Assembly: GCA_020048985.1 (NCBI GenBank)
Contig: JAIFLR010000044.1
Span: 1-45,252, forward strand
Source of the DNA: Halobacteriovorax sp.
Lineage (GTDB): Bacteria > Bdellovibrionota > Bacteriovoracia > Bacteriovoracales > Bacteriovoracaceae
Direction: 5' to 3'
DNA length: 45,252 bases
The translations under genes and the position numbers were made by a program. The stretch's first letter is position 1. Every line of letters begins with the position of its first letter. Shown one piece after another: positions 33,420 through 41,139 of this stretch. A model generated the notes under the pieces. The model was not told where the DNA came from. It was given only the letters and a program-made list of their open reading frames with translations, and searched no databases.

Positions 33420-34249
33420 TTTCTGCCCTTTTCCATTGCAAGAGCTTTTTTATAAAGTCCTTGGTCATGGGAAGAAAGAATGACGAGTTGTGGATCTTGC
33501 TGATGAATGGTTCTGATTTTTTTTAGTGTTTCCTCGGCCTCCACCGGATTGACGTGGCCTAGTTGATTATAGATTTCAACGGGTTTTGCATAAGACTTCT
33601 CTAACAATTGCGCTTCCAGAAGAAAGGCATCTCCAGTAAAAAAGATGTTTGATTCATCTTCAATCACAACTCCCGAATGCCCTCGGGTGTGTCCAGGTAG
33701 TGAGACCATATAAATGGGGTCTGTGATTCCTTTGAGGCCCTGCGCTTTTCCAAGTCCTTTCCAGCTATCTCCTTGAGTCGTATACGTCTCAAAGAAAGGA
33801 TTTGCTTCCCAGCGGATGGGTGAGTAGCGAAATTTTTCTTTTGGGTTGTGTGGATTGTGGGCCGCATCCCATTCATCTTTCAGAACATGCACTACTGCAT
33901 CGGGAAAATCAGCGATGCCACCAATGTGGTCTGAATCAAAGTGTGTCGCAATAATATGTTTGACGTCTTTGGGGTTAAAGCCTTTTTTGATTATTTGCAT
34001 AAAGGCAGTTTCTTCAACATCAAGCTTGGGTCTCGCAAGATGATTAAATACAAAATTGGATTTAAATCTTTCTTGGTTTCGAATGTCTTTGAGACCAAGA
34101 CCAGTGTCTACAAGGATGAGACCACTATTGGATTCAATTAGGAGGCAGTGACAAACGAGATTGAACTGATCCAATTTGGGAAGCAGCCTATTTAATACGG
34201 GATGCCCCAGCGCACAGAATGAGCCACAGTTAAGGTGATGAATTTTCAT
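33416..34249 (-). CDS. Metallo-beta-lactamase fold hydrolase (lactonase-like)
   Basis: A 277-residue MBL-fold protein with metal ligands in THFDSDHIGG (H103, D105, D107, H108), PGHTRGHSG (H187), TGDAF (D207) and SSHDQG near 260. The second position of the usual HxHxDH is aspartate. It resembles acyl-homoserine-lactonase-like hydrolases, but there is no luxI or luxR nearby, so a pathway ester, lactone or thioester is more likely. It follows a 69-base gap after the acyl-ACP-reductase-like gene, the largest break in the array, so a second promoter could lie there. Its stop overlaps the P450 start. Confidence 0.78.
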   Translation of the reverse strand: MKIHHLNCGSFCALGHPVLNRLLPKLDQFNLVCHCLLIESNSGLILVDTGLGLKDIRNQERFKSNFVFNHLARPKLDVEETAFMQIIKKGFNPKDVKHIIATHFDSDHIGGIADFPDAVVHVLKDEWDAAHNPHNPKEKFRYSPIRWEANPFFETYTTQGDSWKGLGKAQGLKGITDPIYMVSLPGHTRGHSGVVIEDESNIFFTGDAFLLEAQLLEKSYAKPVEIYNQLGHVNPVEAEETLKKIRTIHQQDPQLVILSSHDQGLYKKALAMEKGRK

Positions 34250-34318
34250 GCATTCTTTTCGGATAGATTACGAAATTTAGTAGAAGAATAATATCAGAGA
34301 AGGGAAGTCTGGATTGCT

Positions 34319-36352
34319 CTAGTTGGTTCTCTTTTTTAAATTTTCCAGGGCGTATTGACGGCACAGGTCGATTTCAATTTCCTTAATTTCCCCAGTGTGG
34401 CCCATGATGCTGGAGAGGCGAATACCATGTTTTCGAGATAGCCGATCAATTTGGATGATTTTCTCATATGAGAGCTCTCGAGACAGAGAAAAACTTTCCA
34501 AGAGTCCTTCCATGGTGAGAAGGGCCGTCTCGGCCAGGCAGGCATAAACGGTTTCTCCTTCCAGACCGATGGTTTTATCGATTTTCACATTTCCCGGCAG
34601 CTCAACCTCACCGCTGGCGATAATCAGGATGTCAGGTCGTTTAGCGGCGTCCTCAAGCGAGATATCAAATGGACGGCTCACATCACACACCACACACCCT
34701 GGCTTAATGAGTTCTATATCAATGACTTTCTCTCCTTGGGCAGAAGTTGAAGTTACGATTAAATCACTCTCACCTGAATACTTATTGGGGTTGGTGGTAC
34801 CAATGATTTCTGCTTCAGGAGCAAAGGCTTTAAGCAGAGAGACAAGTTCTAAAACTTTATAAGGGCGGGGAGCTACAACAACAATTTTTTTCCACTGATT
34901 TGCGAGGACCTTGGCGCATATTTTACCAATACTTCCAGTTGCTCCGATAATCATACAGGTTCCATCAAAGCGTCCGTCAACTTTATGAACCAGTCCCATT
35001 TTCTCGATTCCAAAACTTGCTGCCCATAAAGTGGCAGCAGCGGAAAGCGTATTTCCCGTCGTCACCGGTATCGGCGAGCGCTGATTTACCGTGACCCCGG
35101 CATCCCCCACGATCTTGGTGTAGGCGCCTAAACCAATGAGCATGGCACCTCTTTTATGGGCCAGAGAGCATATGTTAGAGAGCGAGTCGTAAACTTTTTC
35201 TACTGGGGTCGTGAGGAGCATTTTAGGAGTTGCCGGAATCATATAGAGGTGACCCTCGACTTCTTTTCCGTCAAACTCTGATTTTATTCCCGAAATGGTG
35301 CAGTAGTGGTGACCCGGAACTTTGGCCGCAAGATTTTCCGCTAAATCAAGCAGTGGTGATTTATTCAGGAAACTGAGTCCTGGAATTTGCGCAATTTGAT
35401 TTTTTGAAAGTGGATGGATGATAAAAGCAAAATGATCTATTTTGGATTTTGCCAGGTCATTTGTTTGGATACGTGGCTGAATCTCAAAGGTTTGCAAGTA
35501 ATCCAGGATGTCCTCTTCAGTCAGAATTCCCCTTGGATGGGTGATATGGAGAATGGCCTCGATAACTGAAGTACTGAGGTGAGGCAAATTGGCATAGGAA
35601 GGGAACAAAATTAAAATACGCTGGGCTTTTGCCTTGATGAGTTTTTCTTCGCTTTCCTGGGAGAGGCGGTCAATGATGACAGTCTTTCCTTCAAGGTTAT
35701 TGAGTTCGGTGAATTTGAGTTGAGATTCTGTAATAAAAAAAATATCAGCATCAAAAAAACTCTTCATGGCAATGGACTTTGTTTCCACTGCACTGAAGTC
35801 TCTTTTGATTTTCTTTTTAAGTCTCATTCGTGACAAAATCGGAGCGTTAATTTTTAAAAAGGTATCTAGCCCTTTCAGCCCATTTATACTGACGGGAACT
35901 CCCATGGAAAAGAACAGATCACCGAAAACTAATTTACAATCATGTTCTTGAAAGAAAGGGAGAATATTCCATTGCACCAGACCGGTGAAAAAAGCGATGG
36001 TTTTGTTGGATAGAAAATGTTTTTCCTGATCAATAAATTTTTTAAGCGCCCAGGGAAAAGCTGCTTTTCTAAGCATATTCCCATCCAGTACTGGGGTATC
36101 CCCGGCAGCTTCCCGTATCGCCTTAACCATTGTATGGACATGAGTCTTATTTTGCTGCTTGATATCCAGAATAAAGCCGGAAAGAGCGAAGGCATCACAT
36201 TCAGAAGCATATTTTTTCACGATGAGTAGAGCAAGATCAAAATCATAATCCACCCCGATGCCTCGGATATGGATCTTATGGCCATTCATTTCGATTTCTT
36301 CATCAAAGTTATCGCTGGAACTACCAAAACTTAATTTGATAATTTCTTTCAT
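34319..36352 (-). CDS. Long-chain acyl-ACP-reductase-like protein with an extra N-terminal half
   Basis: A 677-residue protein. The C-terminal part (about 305-660) aligns by eye with cyanobacterial aldehyde-forming acyl-ACP reductase: FAFIIHPLSKNQIA at its start, HKRGAMLIGLGAYTKIV, VTTGNTLSAA, the NADPH loop GATGSIG (470-476), and YACLAETALLTMEG with C605 at the position of the acyl-thioester cysteine (Cys294 in the Synechococcus enzyme). The first about 300 residues have no counterpart in the 341-residue cyanobacterial enzyme and match nothing I know; they are mixed alpha/beta and not membrane-spanning. It probably reduces a fatty acyl thioester to an aldehyde. No aldehyde deformylating oxygenase is present. 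The start overlaps the SDR stop (ATGA). Confidence 0.78.
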   Translation of the reverse strand: MKEIIKLSFGSSSDNFDEEIEMNGHKIHIRGIGVDYDFDLALLIVKKYASECDAFALSGFILDIKQQNKTHVHTMVKAIREAAGDTPVLDGNMLRKAAFPWALKKFIDQEKHFLSNKTIAFFTGLVQWNILPFFQEHDCKLVFGDLFFSMGVPVSINGLKGLDTFLKINAPILSRMRLKKKIKRDFSAVETKSIAMKSFFDADIFFITESQLKFTELNNLEGKTVIIDRLSQESEEKLIKAKAQRILILFPSYANLPHLSTSVIEAILHITHPRGILTEEDILDYLQTFEIQPRIQTNDLAKSKIDHFAFIIHPLSKNQIAQIPGLSFLNKSPLLDLAENLAAKVPGHHYCTISGIKSEFDGKEVEGHLYMIPATPKMLLTTPVEKVYDSLSNICSLAHKRGAMLIGLGAYTKIVGDAGVTVNQRSPIPVTTGNTLSAAATLWAASFGIEKMGLVHKVDGRFDGTCMIIGATGSIGKICAKVLANQWKKIVVVAPRPYKVLELVSLLKAFAPEAEIIGTTNPNKYSGESDLIVTSTSAQGEKVIDIELIKPGCVVCDVSRPFDISLEDAAKRPDILIIASGEVELPGNVKIDKTIGLEGETVYACLAETALLTMEGLLESFSLSRELSYEKIIQIDRLSRKHGIRLSSIMGHTGEIKEIEIDLCRQYALENLKKRTN

Positions 36353-37389
36353 GTCTTTGTTCGAAGATATTCTTTTATAAGAATAGGCAAATAGGTTTTA
36401 AAGTCCGGCTCAATGAGTTGGGGATAATCGGTGTTGAGATTTGTTCGGTCCAGGTGAGCTGCTTGTTCCATATAAAAAACCAATTCTTTGGGTATTCTTA
36501 GTAATCGGAAGACTGGGGAAAAGAACTTAGTTTTTGGGATACAAATTATTTCAAGTGGAAGACCTAAACACTTCATTGATTGCTCCAAAAAGTCTTTAGT
36601 CGAGATTGGCTGCTTGGGAATCAGGTGGTAAGTGCTTAGCTCTCGCTGTTTGGGATTGAGAATTATGTGAGTGCACCAGTCAACTAAGGTGTCGACCGGC
36701 ACAACTGGCATCATGGAAGCCTTTTGTACGGGAAGAGGAAGATGTTTTAATTTATCCCGCACAATGGGAAGCTTTTTGATGTTTTGAATAAAATCAAAAA
36801 AGTAGTAAGGCCCATTATCATTATCTCTCTCTCCCGTTTGGCTATTGCCAACGATAATTCCGGGACGATGAATAATGGTTTGATATTTTTTTGATACATT
36901 CTTTCGGACCAAGTTTTCAGCTAAATTTTTACTCTTTGCATAGTTGTCAAAGAAATTTGATTTTTCCTTAATGAGATCATTTTCTAAAATATTTCCCTTG
37001 AGGACTTGATTGGCGGCATAGGTGCTAAAAAAATGAAAATATTTTAAATTAGGCAGTCTTCCCAGAAATTTAAGCACATTCTGAGTGCCTATGACGTTCT
37101 TGAGGTACGCTTCTTGAAAGGAAACATCCAATTGATAAACAGCAGCGAGATGGATCACACAATCAATCTCATTCAGTACTTCTCCCGCTGAGAATAAGTT
37201 TGTGAGTAAATCTGTCTTTTCGATATCTCCACCAAGAAAAGTGATGGAGTCAAGATCGTGAAACGTTTTTTTTGCCTTCTCCAGGCTCCCTTCTCTGACC
37301 AAAAGGAATAATTTCTCGCCTCTATCACTAAGGGATCTCACCAATCTTTGCCCGATAAACCCGGTACCGCCAATAACCAGTATATTCAT
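36349..37389 (-). CDS. Extended SDR, thioester-reductase/fatty-acyl-reductase-like
   Basis: A 346-residue NAD(P)-dependent extended short-chain dehydrogenase. The nucleotide loop is GGTGFIG (7-13), the catalytic set is the FST serine (122) with YAKSK (Y150, K154), and RPGIIVGNSQTG (175-186) with the following NGPYYFF stretch is typical of thioester-reductase and male-sterility-type fatty acyl reductases. It could reduce an acyl thioester, a beta-keto acid or an aldehyde. The choice between these cannot be made from sequence. ATGA overlaps with both neighbours (DAG-kinase-like upstream, acyl-ACP-reductase-like downstream) imply stoichiometric co-production. Confidence 0.82.
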   Translation of the reverse strand: MNILVIGGTGFIGQRLVRSLSDRGEKLFLLVREGSLEKAKKTFHDLDSITFLGGDIEKTDLLTNLFSAGEVLNEIDCVIHLAAVYQLDVSFQEAYLKNVIGTQNVLKFLGRLPNLKYFHFFSTYAANQVLKGNILENDLIKEKSNFFDNYAKSKNLAENLVRKNVSKKYQTIIHRPGIIVGNSQTGERDNDNGPYYFFDFIQNIKKLPIVRDKLKHLPLPVQKASMMPVVPVDTLVDWCTHIILNPKQRELSTYHLIPKQPISTKDFLEQSMKCLGLPLEIICIPKTKFFSPVFRLLRIPKELVFYMEQAAHLDRTNLNTDYPQLIEPDFKTYLPILIKEYLRTKT

Positions 37390-38366
37390 TGGATCATATC
37401 AATTTTATCTAAAGAGTGACTTGAACATAAAAGGGATTCTCCTTTATAAGTAAACACATCCAGGGCATTTGGGACAATAGATAAATCAATCATACTTGAT
37501 TCTTGGAAAATCTCGCCGTCTCCAAAAAAACGCAAAGGTTTTCCATCTGCACTGTTCATCGTTAATGCATCTGTTTCAAAAGAAATAAGGTTCTTATCAT
37601 CAGTCGGATAACGTCCACTCATCATTTGAAGAGTGCACTTTAAAAAATCAAATCTGTTTTGGTGAAGAAAGATGGTCACATTAAATTTTCCATCATTGTT
37701 TTTAGTCTTAGGCGCTACTTGAAACTTCCCACCGATGTACTCCTGATTATTAACCAAAATCATGGGAGAAGAGACCAGGTTATTGAGAAGAGGAGAGTCC
37801 TTTGACTCAATAAATACTTTTCTTGATTCATACGGGCTTGTCAGCATCTTTTGAGCATAAACAACGGAGTATGTTTCTTTGCCTATGGTCTTCATCATCT
37901 TTTTAAACAAAACGCTGCTTTTTCTCAAATGATCCACGGTACTGGCAACTTCGCACGCCATTCCAATTCCACCGTTGGTCATCATGTACTTTCCATTCAC
38001 TTTAATGGCGTCGATTTGTTTGGTGGTTTGGGCATTAAATATTTTCGATATTTTTTTCAGGCTATTGCTCATTCCTAACTCTTGAGCAAAGTCATTCGCT
38101 GTACCTGTTGGAAGTACCATCAGTTTAGTTTTCTTACCAACCAGATTCTGAGAAATTGTATTCATCGTTCCGTCACCGCCCACGGCAAAGATATACTCTG
38201 TCCCATTTGCTACATCTGACAAAACTTTTTCATTCAGCTCGTCCAGGTTGCTCGGATTATGAATCACCATTTCATGGCGGAAAAAGAATTTTTTTAGCTC
38301 CTCTTCTGAAAAAGCAGAATGACTTTTTGAAGAGCGTGAATTTAAATAAACTGAAATCTGGGCCAT
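37386..38366 (-). CDS. Diacylglycerol/sphingosine-kinase-like lipid kinase
   Basis: A 326-residue member of the DAGK/YegS/LCB5 family that phosphorylates lipid alcohols with ATP. The nucleotide motif AVGGDGTMN (61-69) is followed by LPTGTANDFAQELG (85-98) and, later, MTNGGIGMACEV, all typical. No membrane segment is present, so it acts at the membrane surface. AAGGA lies 6 bases before the ATG and the previous gene ends 12 bases away. In this array its substrate may be the lipid alcohol or diacylglycerol used or made by the neighbouring enzymes (inference). Confidence 0.87.
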   Translation of the reverse strand: MAQISVYLNSRSSKSHSAFSEEELKKFFFRHEMVIHNPSNLDELNEKVLSDVANGTEYIFAVGGDGTMNTISQNLVGKKTKLMVLPTGTANDFAQELGMSNSLKKISKIFNAQTTKQIDAIKVNGKYMMTNGGIGMACEVASTVDHLRKSSVLFKKMMKTIGKETYSVVYAQKMLTSPYESRKVFIESKDSPLLNNLVSSPMILVNNQEYIGGKFQVAPKTKNNDGKFNVTIFLHQNRFDFLKCTLQMMSGRYPTDDKNLISFETDALTMNSADGKPLRFFGDGEIFQESSMIDLSIVPNALDVFTYKGESLLCSSHSLDKIDMIQ

Positions 38367-38378
38367 GAAAGATCCTTA

Positions 38379-39119
38379 TTAGTTTTTTAAAACATCAAGT
38401 TTTTTATTGTGAATATCTGACAACAGGTTTGGCATTTCCGCACAAATCATAGGGATTCCAGATTCCTGTATCGGCTGACTTTTGAGATCTAAACCGACGC
38501 TTCCAACGAAGCCCAAAGCCTGAATTTTCATCATGCTAAACATCAGCTTCGTGGGGTCTTTAAGACCTCTCACCGCTGCTTGGCTTTTACGTAAAGGGAC
38601 AAAATGCGCAAATCGATAGATTGATTCAATAAAGTGTCTGGTTAAACAGTAGTAGTGAGGTTGTGATTTCAATTCTACAAGGGCCTCAAGAGAAACTTTT
38701 TTTACTTCCTCCGCATCTTGCGTATTAATAGCTTGGAGGATTTTCTTTTTATGGCTTTTCCAATCAAAAAACGAAAAGGTTTCTTGTGGGATCTTTAGCT
38801 CTGGAACTGGAGTCTGGACAAGTGGAAGAAATTCTTTGCAAAATAAATCCATGCCTTTTTTCTGATATTTCACAGCTTTTAAATCATAAAAGGCCGCAGG
38901 AAGAAGAGTTAGTCGTTCATAAGTGATGAGTTCATTAAAGATGCGATTAGATTTTCCTTGAGTCAGTTTTGAATAGATTTTCTTGCGGTCTTTGTTAATG
39001 GTAATTGATTCTTTGATGTGGCCCTGAAAACAGAAGCTGGCGTGTGATTTTGCATAACCATCAGAGGAGATGGTTACGAGTAGCCCTAAACTTAATGAGA
39101 TTACGTTGAATTTCGACAT
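38379..39119 (-). CDS. Secreted protein of unknown function at the head of the lipid array
   Basis: A 246-residue protein with a signal peptide (MSKFNVISLSLGLLVTISSDGYA, cut near KSHA). The mature part is helical and basic, with four cysteines (FCFQG, LFCKE, YYCLTR, MICAE), and matches no family I know. Only 12 bases separate it from the lipid kinase gene, so it may be the first gene of the ten-gene transcript, although it could be unrelated in function. It is divergent from tgt across a 153-base gap that contains a long inverted repeat. Confidence 0.6.
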   Translation of the reverse strand: MSKFNVISLSLGLLVTISSDGYAKSHASFCFQGHIKESITINKDRKKIYSKLTQGKSNRIFNELITYERLTLLPAAFYDLKAVKYQKKGMDLFCKEFLPLVQTPVPELKIPQETFSFFDWKSHKKKILQAINTQDAEEVKKVSLEALVELKSQPHYYCLTRHFIESIYRFAHFVPLRKSQAAVRGLKDPTKLMFSMMKIQALGFVGSVGLDLKSQPIQESGIPMICAEMPNLLSDIHNKKLDVLKN

Positions 39120-39187
39120 TCCCCATTTTAGGCCCTAAAGGCTGCTTAGGGGGTAGCGAGGGTGAATTCTTCAGGGTCCTGTCCATA

Positions 39188-39214
39188 AGTTAGTCACTTA
39201 TTAGTGAGCTAACT
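39188..39214. promoter_or_regulatory. Inverted repeat between divergent tgt and the lipid array
   Basis: AGTTAGTCACT and AGTGAGCTAACT are inverted around TATT, pairing over 11 bases with one bulged C. The site lies in the only sizeable gap upstream of the array, about 70 bases from either gene. It could be an operator for the divergent transcripts or an RNA hairpin in one leader. No regulator gene is adjacent. Confidence 0.4.
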
Positions 39215-39272
39215 GGCGGAAAAACGAAGAAAAACCATTAACGTATAGGGTTTCTCATGTTAATTTGCGCCC

Positions 39273-40385
39273 ATGTCTTTTTTCCAACTAGAAGCCCAGT
39301 CTGGCGAGGCCCGTGCCGGCCGTATTTATACCGATCACGGCGTGATTGAAACGCCGATTTTTATGCCGGTGGGAACTCGCGCCTCGGTGAAGACTTTGTG
39401 GCAAGAGGACCTGGAAAAACTTAATGCTCAGATCATTTTGGGCAACACTTATCACCTTTATTTGAAGCCCGGACATGAATTGATTGAAAGAATGGGGGGG
39501 CTCCACAAGTTTATGAGCTGGCCTCGTCCGATCCTTACGGATTCCGGTGGCTACCAGGTTTTCTCGCTTTCAGATATTAATAAACTGACGGAAGAAGGGG
39601 TCACTTTTCAGTCCCACATCGATGGATCCCGCCACTTGATTACTCCTGAGAAATCCATGGAAATTCAAAGGGCCCTGGGTTCCGATATTGTGATGGCCTT
39701 TGATGAATGCCCGAAACTTCCTGCGACCAAAGAAGCACTTCGCACCAGCATGGAGCTCACTCACCGATGGGCCGGCCGCTGTAAAACAGTTAAGCTTCAA
39801 GATCACCAGCACTTGTTTGGAATTATCCAGGGTGGACTTCACTATGACTTGCGTATGGAAAGTATGCAGGGATTAATTGAGCTTGGTTTTGATGGCTACG
39901 CTCTAGGTGGTCTTTCGGTTGGTGAAAAAAATGAAGAGATGGTTGAGTTCTGTAGAAAGTTTGTTCCGGCGATGCCAAAAGATAAACCCCGCTACTTAAT
40001 GGGAGTGGGCAAACCCTTGGATGTTTTGAATGGCATTAAGTCTGGTTTAGATATGTTTGACTGTGTGCTTCCAACTCGTAACGCGCGTAATGGTCAATTT
40101 CTTACGACTCACGGACCGCTCAATATCAAAAAGGCCCGATTCACTGAAGACCAATTACCGCCTGATCCAGAGTGTTCATGCCAGGTTTGTGGCCGATATT
40201 CACGATCCTATATACGACATTTATTTAATGTCGGGGAATATCTCGCTGGGCAGCTGATTACTTACCACAATATCCATTTTTATTTGGAAATGGTGAAAGA
40301 GGCGAGGAAGGCAATTTTTAGCGCTTCATTTGACGAATATTACCTAAAATTTTATAACAACTACTCTTCTAATCGATGGGAATAA
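39273..40385 (+). CDS. tgt: Queuine/preQ1 tRNA-guanine transglycosylase
   Basis: Tgt swaps guanine-34 of GUN-anticodon tRNAs for preQ1, the step before QueA. At 370 residues it has the bacterial length. The general acid/base aspartate is D90 in LTDSGGYQVFSL and the nucleophile D263 is in DMFDCVLPTRNARNG. The zinc site C-x-C-x2-C-x25-H is complete (C301, C303, C306, H332). No Shine-Dalgarno sequence precedes the ATG. It heads tgt-yajC-tatA, whose first two genes are linked in many proteobacteria, often followed by secDF as here. Confidence 0.96.
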   Translation: MSFFQLEAQSGEARAGRIYTDHGVIETPIFMPVGTRASVKTLWQEDLEKLNAQIILGNTYHLYLKPGHELIERMGGLHKFMSWPRPILTDSGGYQVFSLSDINKLTEEGVTFQSHIDGSRHLITPEKSMEIQRALGSDIVMAFDECPKLPATKEALRTSMELTHRWAGRCKTVKLQDHQHLFGIIQGGLHYDLRMESMQGLIELGFDGYALGGLSVGEKNEEMVEFCRKFVPAMPKDKPRYLMGVGKPLDVLNGIKSGLDMFDCVLPTRNARNGQFLTTHGPLNIKKARFTEDQLPPDPECSCQVCGRYSRSYIRHLFNVGEYLAGQLITYHNIHFYLEMVKEARKAIFSASFDEYYLKFYNNYSSNRWE

Positions 40386-40402
40386 ACACAAAGGAAATTA
40401 AT

Positions 40403-40741
40403 ATGTTCGATTTCATCATTTCATCTGCTCATGCACAAACTGCAGCAGCTCCTGCTCAGTCTCCATTTCTCCAATTCATCCCTTTCGTTCTTATTTTTGT
40501 TGTTATGTATTTTCTTATGATCCGTCCTCAGAAAAAACGTATGCAAGAAGAACAAACATTTTTGAACAAACTCTCTCACGGTGACGAAGTTTACACTAAG
40601 TCTGGAATCCTTGGAAAAGTCACAGCTATTGCTGACAAAGCAGTAACTATCGAAATCGAAAATGGCGCCAAGATGAAAATTCTTAAGTCTTACATCGGTG
40701 GATCGGCCGCTTCTATTTTTAATGCAGACGCAAAGAAGTAA
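40403..40741 (+). CDS. yajC: Sec translocon accessory subunit YajC
   Basis: Small inner-membrane partner of SecDF. The start is taken at the ATG at 40403, which has AAAGGA upstream; an in-frame ATG at 40376 would overlap the tgt end and add a non-family extension. One membrane segment (FIPFVLIFVVMYFLMI) is followed by the hallmark RPQKKRMQEEQ, then GDEVYTKSGILGKV and the MKILKSYI end. It lies 17 bases after tgt and 3 bases before the Tat gene. Confidence 0.93.
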   Translation: MFDFIISSAHAQTAAAPAQSPFLQFIPFVLIFVVMYFLMIRPQKKRMQEEQTFLNKLSHGDEVYTKSGILGKVTAIADKAVTIEIENGAKMKILKSYIGGSAASIFNADAKK

Positions 40742-40744
40742 TCT

Positions 40745-41020
40745 ATGTTTGGACTTGGTTTTGGCGAACTCATTCTAATTTTTCTTATTGCCTTGATTTT
40801 CATCGGGCCCAAAAAACTTCCTGAATTGGCCAAGGGCCTGGGGAAGGGGATCCGAGATTTTCAAAATGCAGCGAAAGGTTTTTCTGACCACATGCAAGAT
40901 ACAAGTGAAACTCCAAAATCTGAGACTCCAGTAGTACCTCAGATCGTTGACTCGGCTCAGCAGATCGAGTCAAAGCCCGCCGAAGTCAGCTCTCCTAAGA
41001 CTGAAGATCATCATTCATAA
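40745..41020 (+). CDS. Twin-arginine translocase subunit TatA/TatB family
   Basis: A 91-residue protein with an N-terminal membrane segment (LILIFLIALIFI), the hinge GPKKLPELAKGLG and an amphipathic helix, followed by an acidic, proline-rich tail. The sequence fits TatA best, although the leading GFGELILIFLIAL also recalls TatB. Tat exports folded proteins. No tatC is present, so the rest of the complex is elsewhere. It sits in the yajC-secDF cluster and ends directly at a strong terminator, so Sec and Tat accessory genes are adjacent here. Confidence 0.85.
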   Translation: MFGLGFGELILIFLIALIFIGPKKLPELAKGLGKGIRDFQNAAKGFSDHMQDTSETPKSETPVVPQIVDSAQQIESKPAEVSSPKTEDHHS

Positions 41021-41046
41021 AAGAAAGGGGCGAAAGCCCCTTTCTT
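41021..41046 (+). terminator. Strong intrinsic terminator after tatA
   Basis: A perfect 11-base stem (AAGAAAGGGGC / GCCCCTTTCTT) closes on a GAAA tetraloop, starting immediately after the tat stop codon. The A-rich left and T-rich right arms fit an intrinsic terminator that could work in both directions. It separates tgt-yajC-tatA from secDF. Confidence 0.85.
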
Positions 41047-41077
41047 AGCATTCTTCTCATTGCTCAAACCCCTTAAA

Positions 41078-41107
41078 TTGTTTACCATTTTCCGAATAAG
41101 ATATTCT
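41078..41107 (+). promoter_or_regulatory. Candidate promoter for secD
   Basis: TTGTTT (41078-41083) and TATTCT (41102-41107) are spaced by 18 bases and lie between the terminator and the secD ribosome site (GGAG, 7 bases before the ATG). A promoter is expected here because transcription from tgt should stop at the hairpin. The match to sigma-70 consensus is only fair. Confidence 0.4.
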
Positions 41108-41139
41108 CATAAGAACCCTTTAAAGATACGGAGATCACA

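Noticed and set aside
33416-34249. MBL protein as a quorum-quenching AHL lactonase
   Set aside because: There is no luxI or luxR gene nearby, the second metal position is Asp rather than the His of the HxHxDH motif, and the gene is embedded in the lipid array.
35526-36352. N-terminal half of the acyl-ACP-reductase-like protein as a separate gene
   Set aside because: No stop or plausible internal start separates the halves, and the frame runs through without a break.
24876-39119. Reading the array as an Ole-type olefin (long-chain alkene) pathway
   Set aside because: OleC-like ligase and an SDR are present, but there is no OleA thiolase and no OleB hydrolase of the alpha/beta type, and the extra enzymes do not fit.
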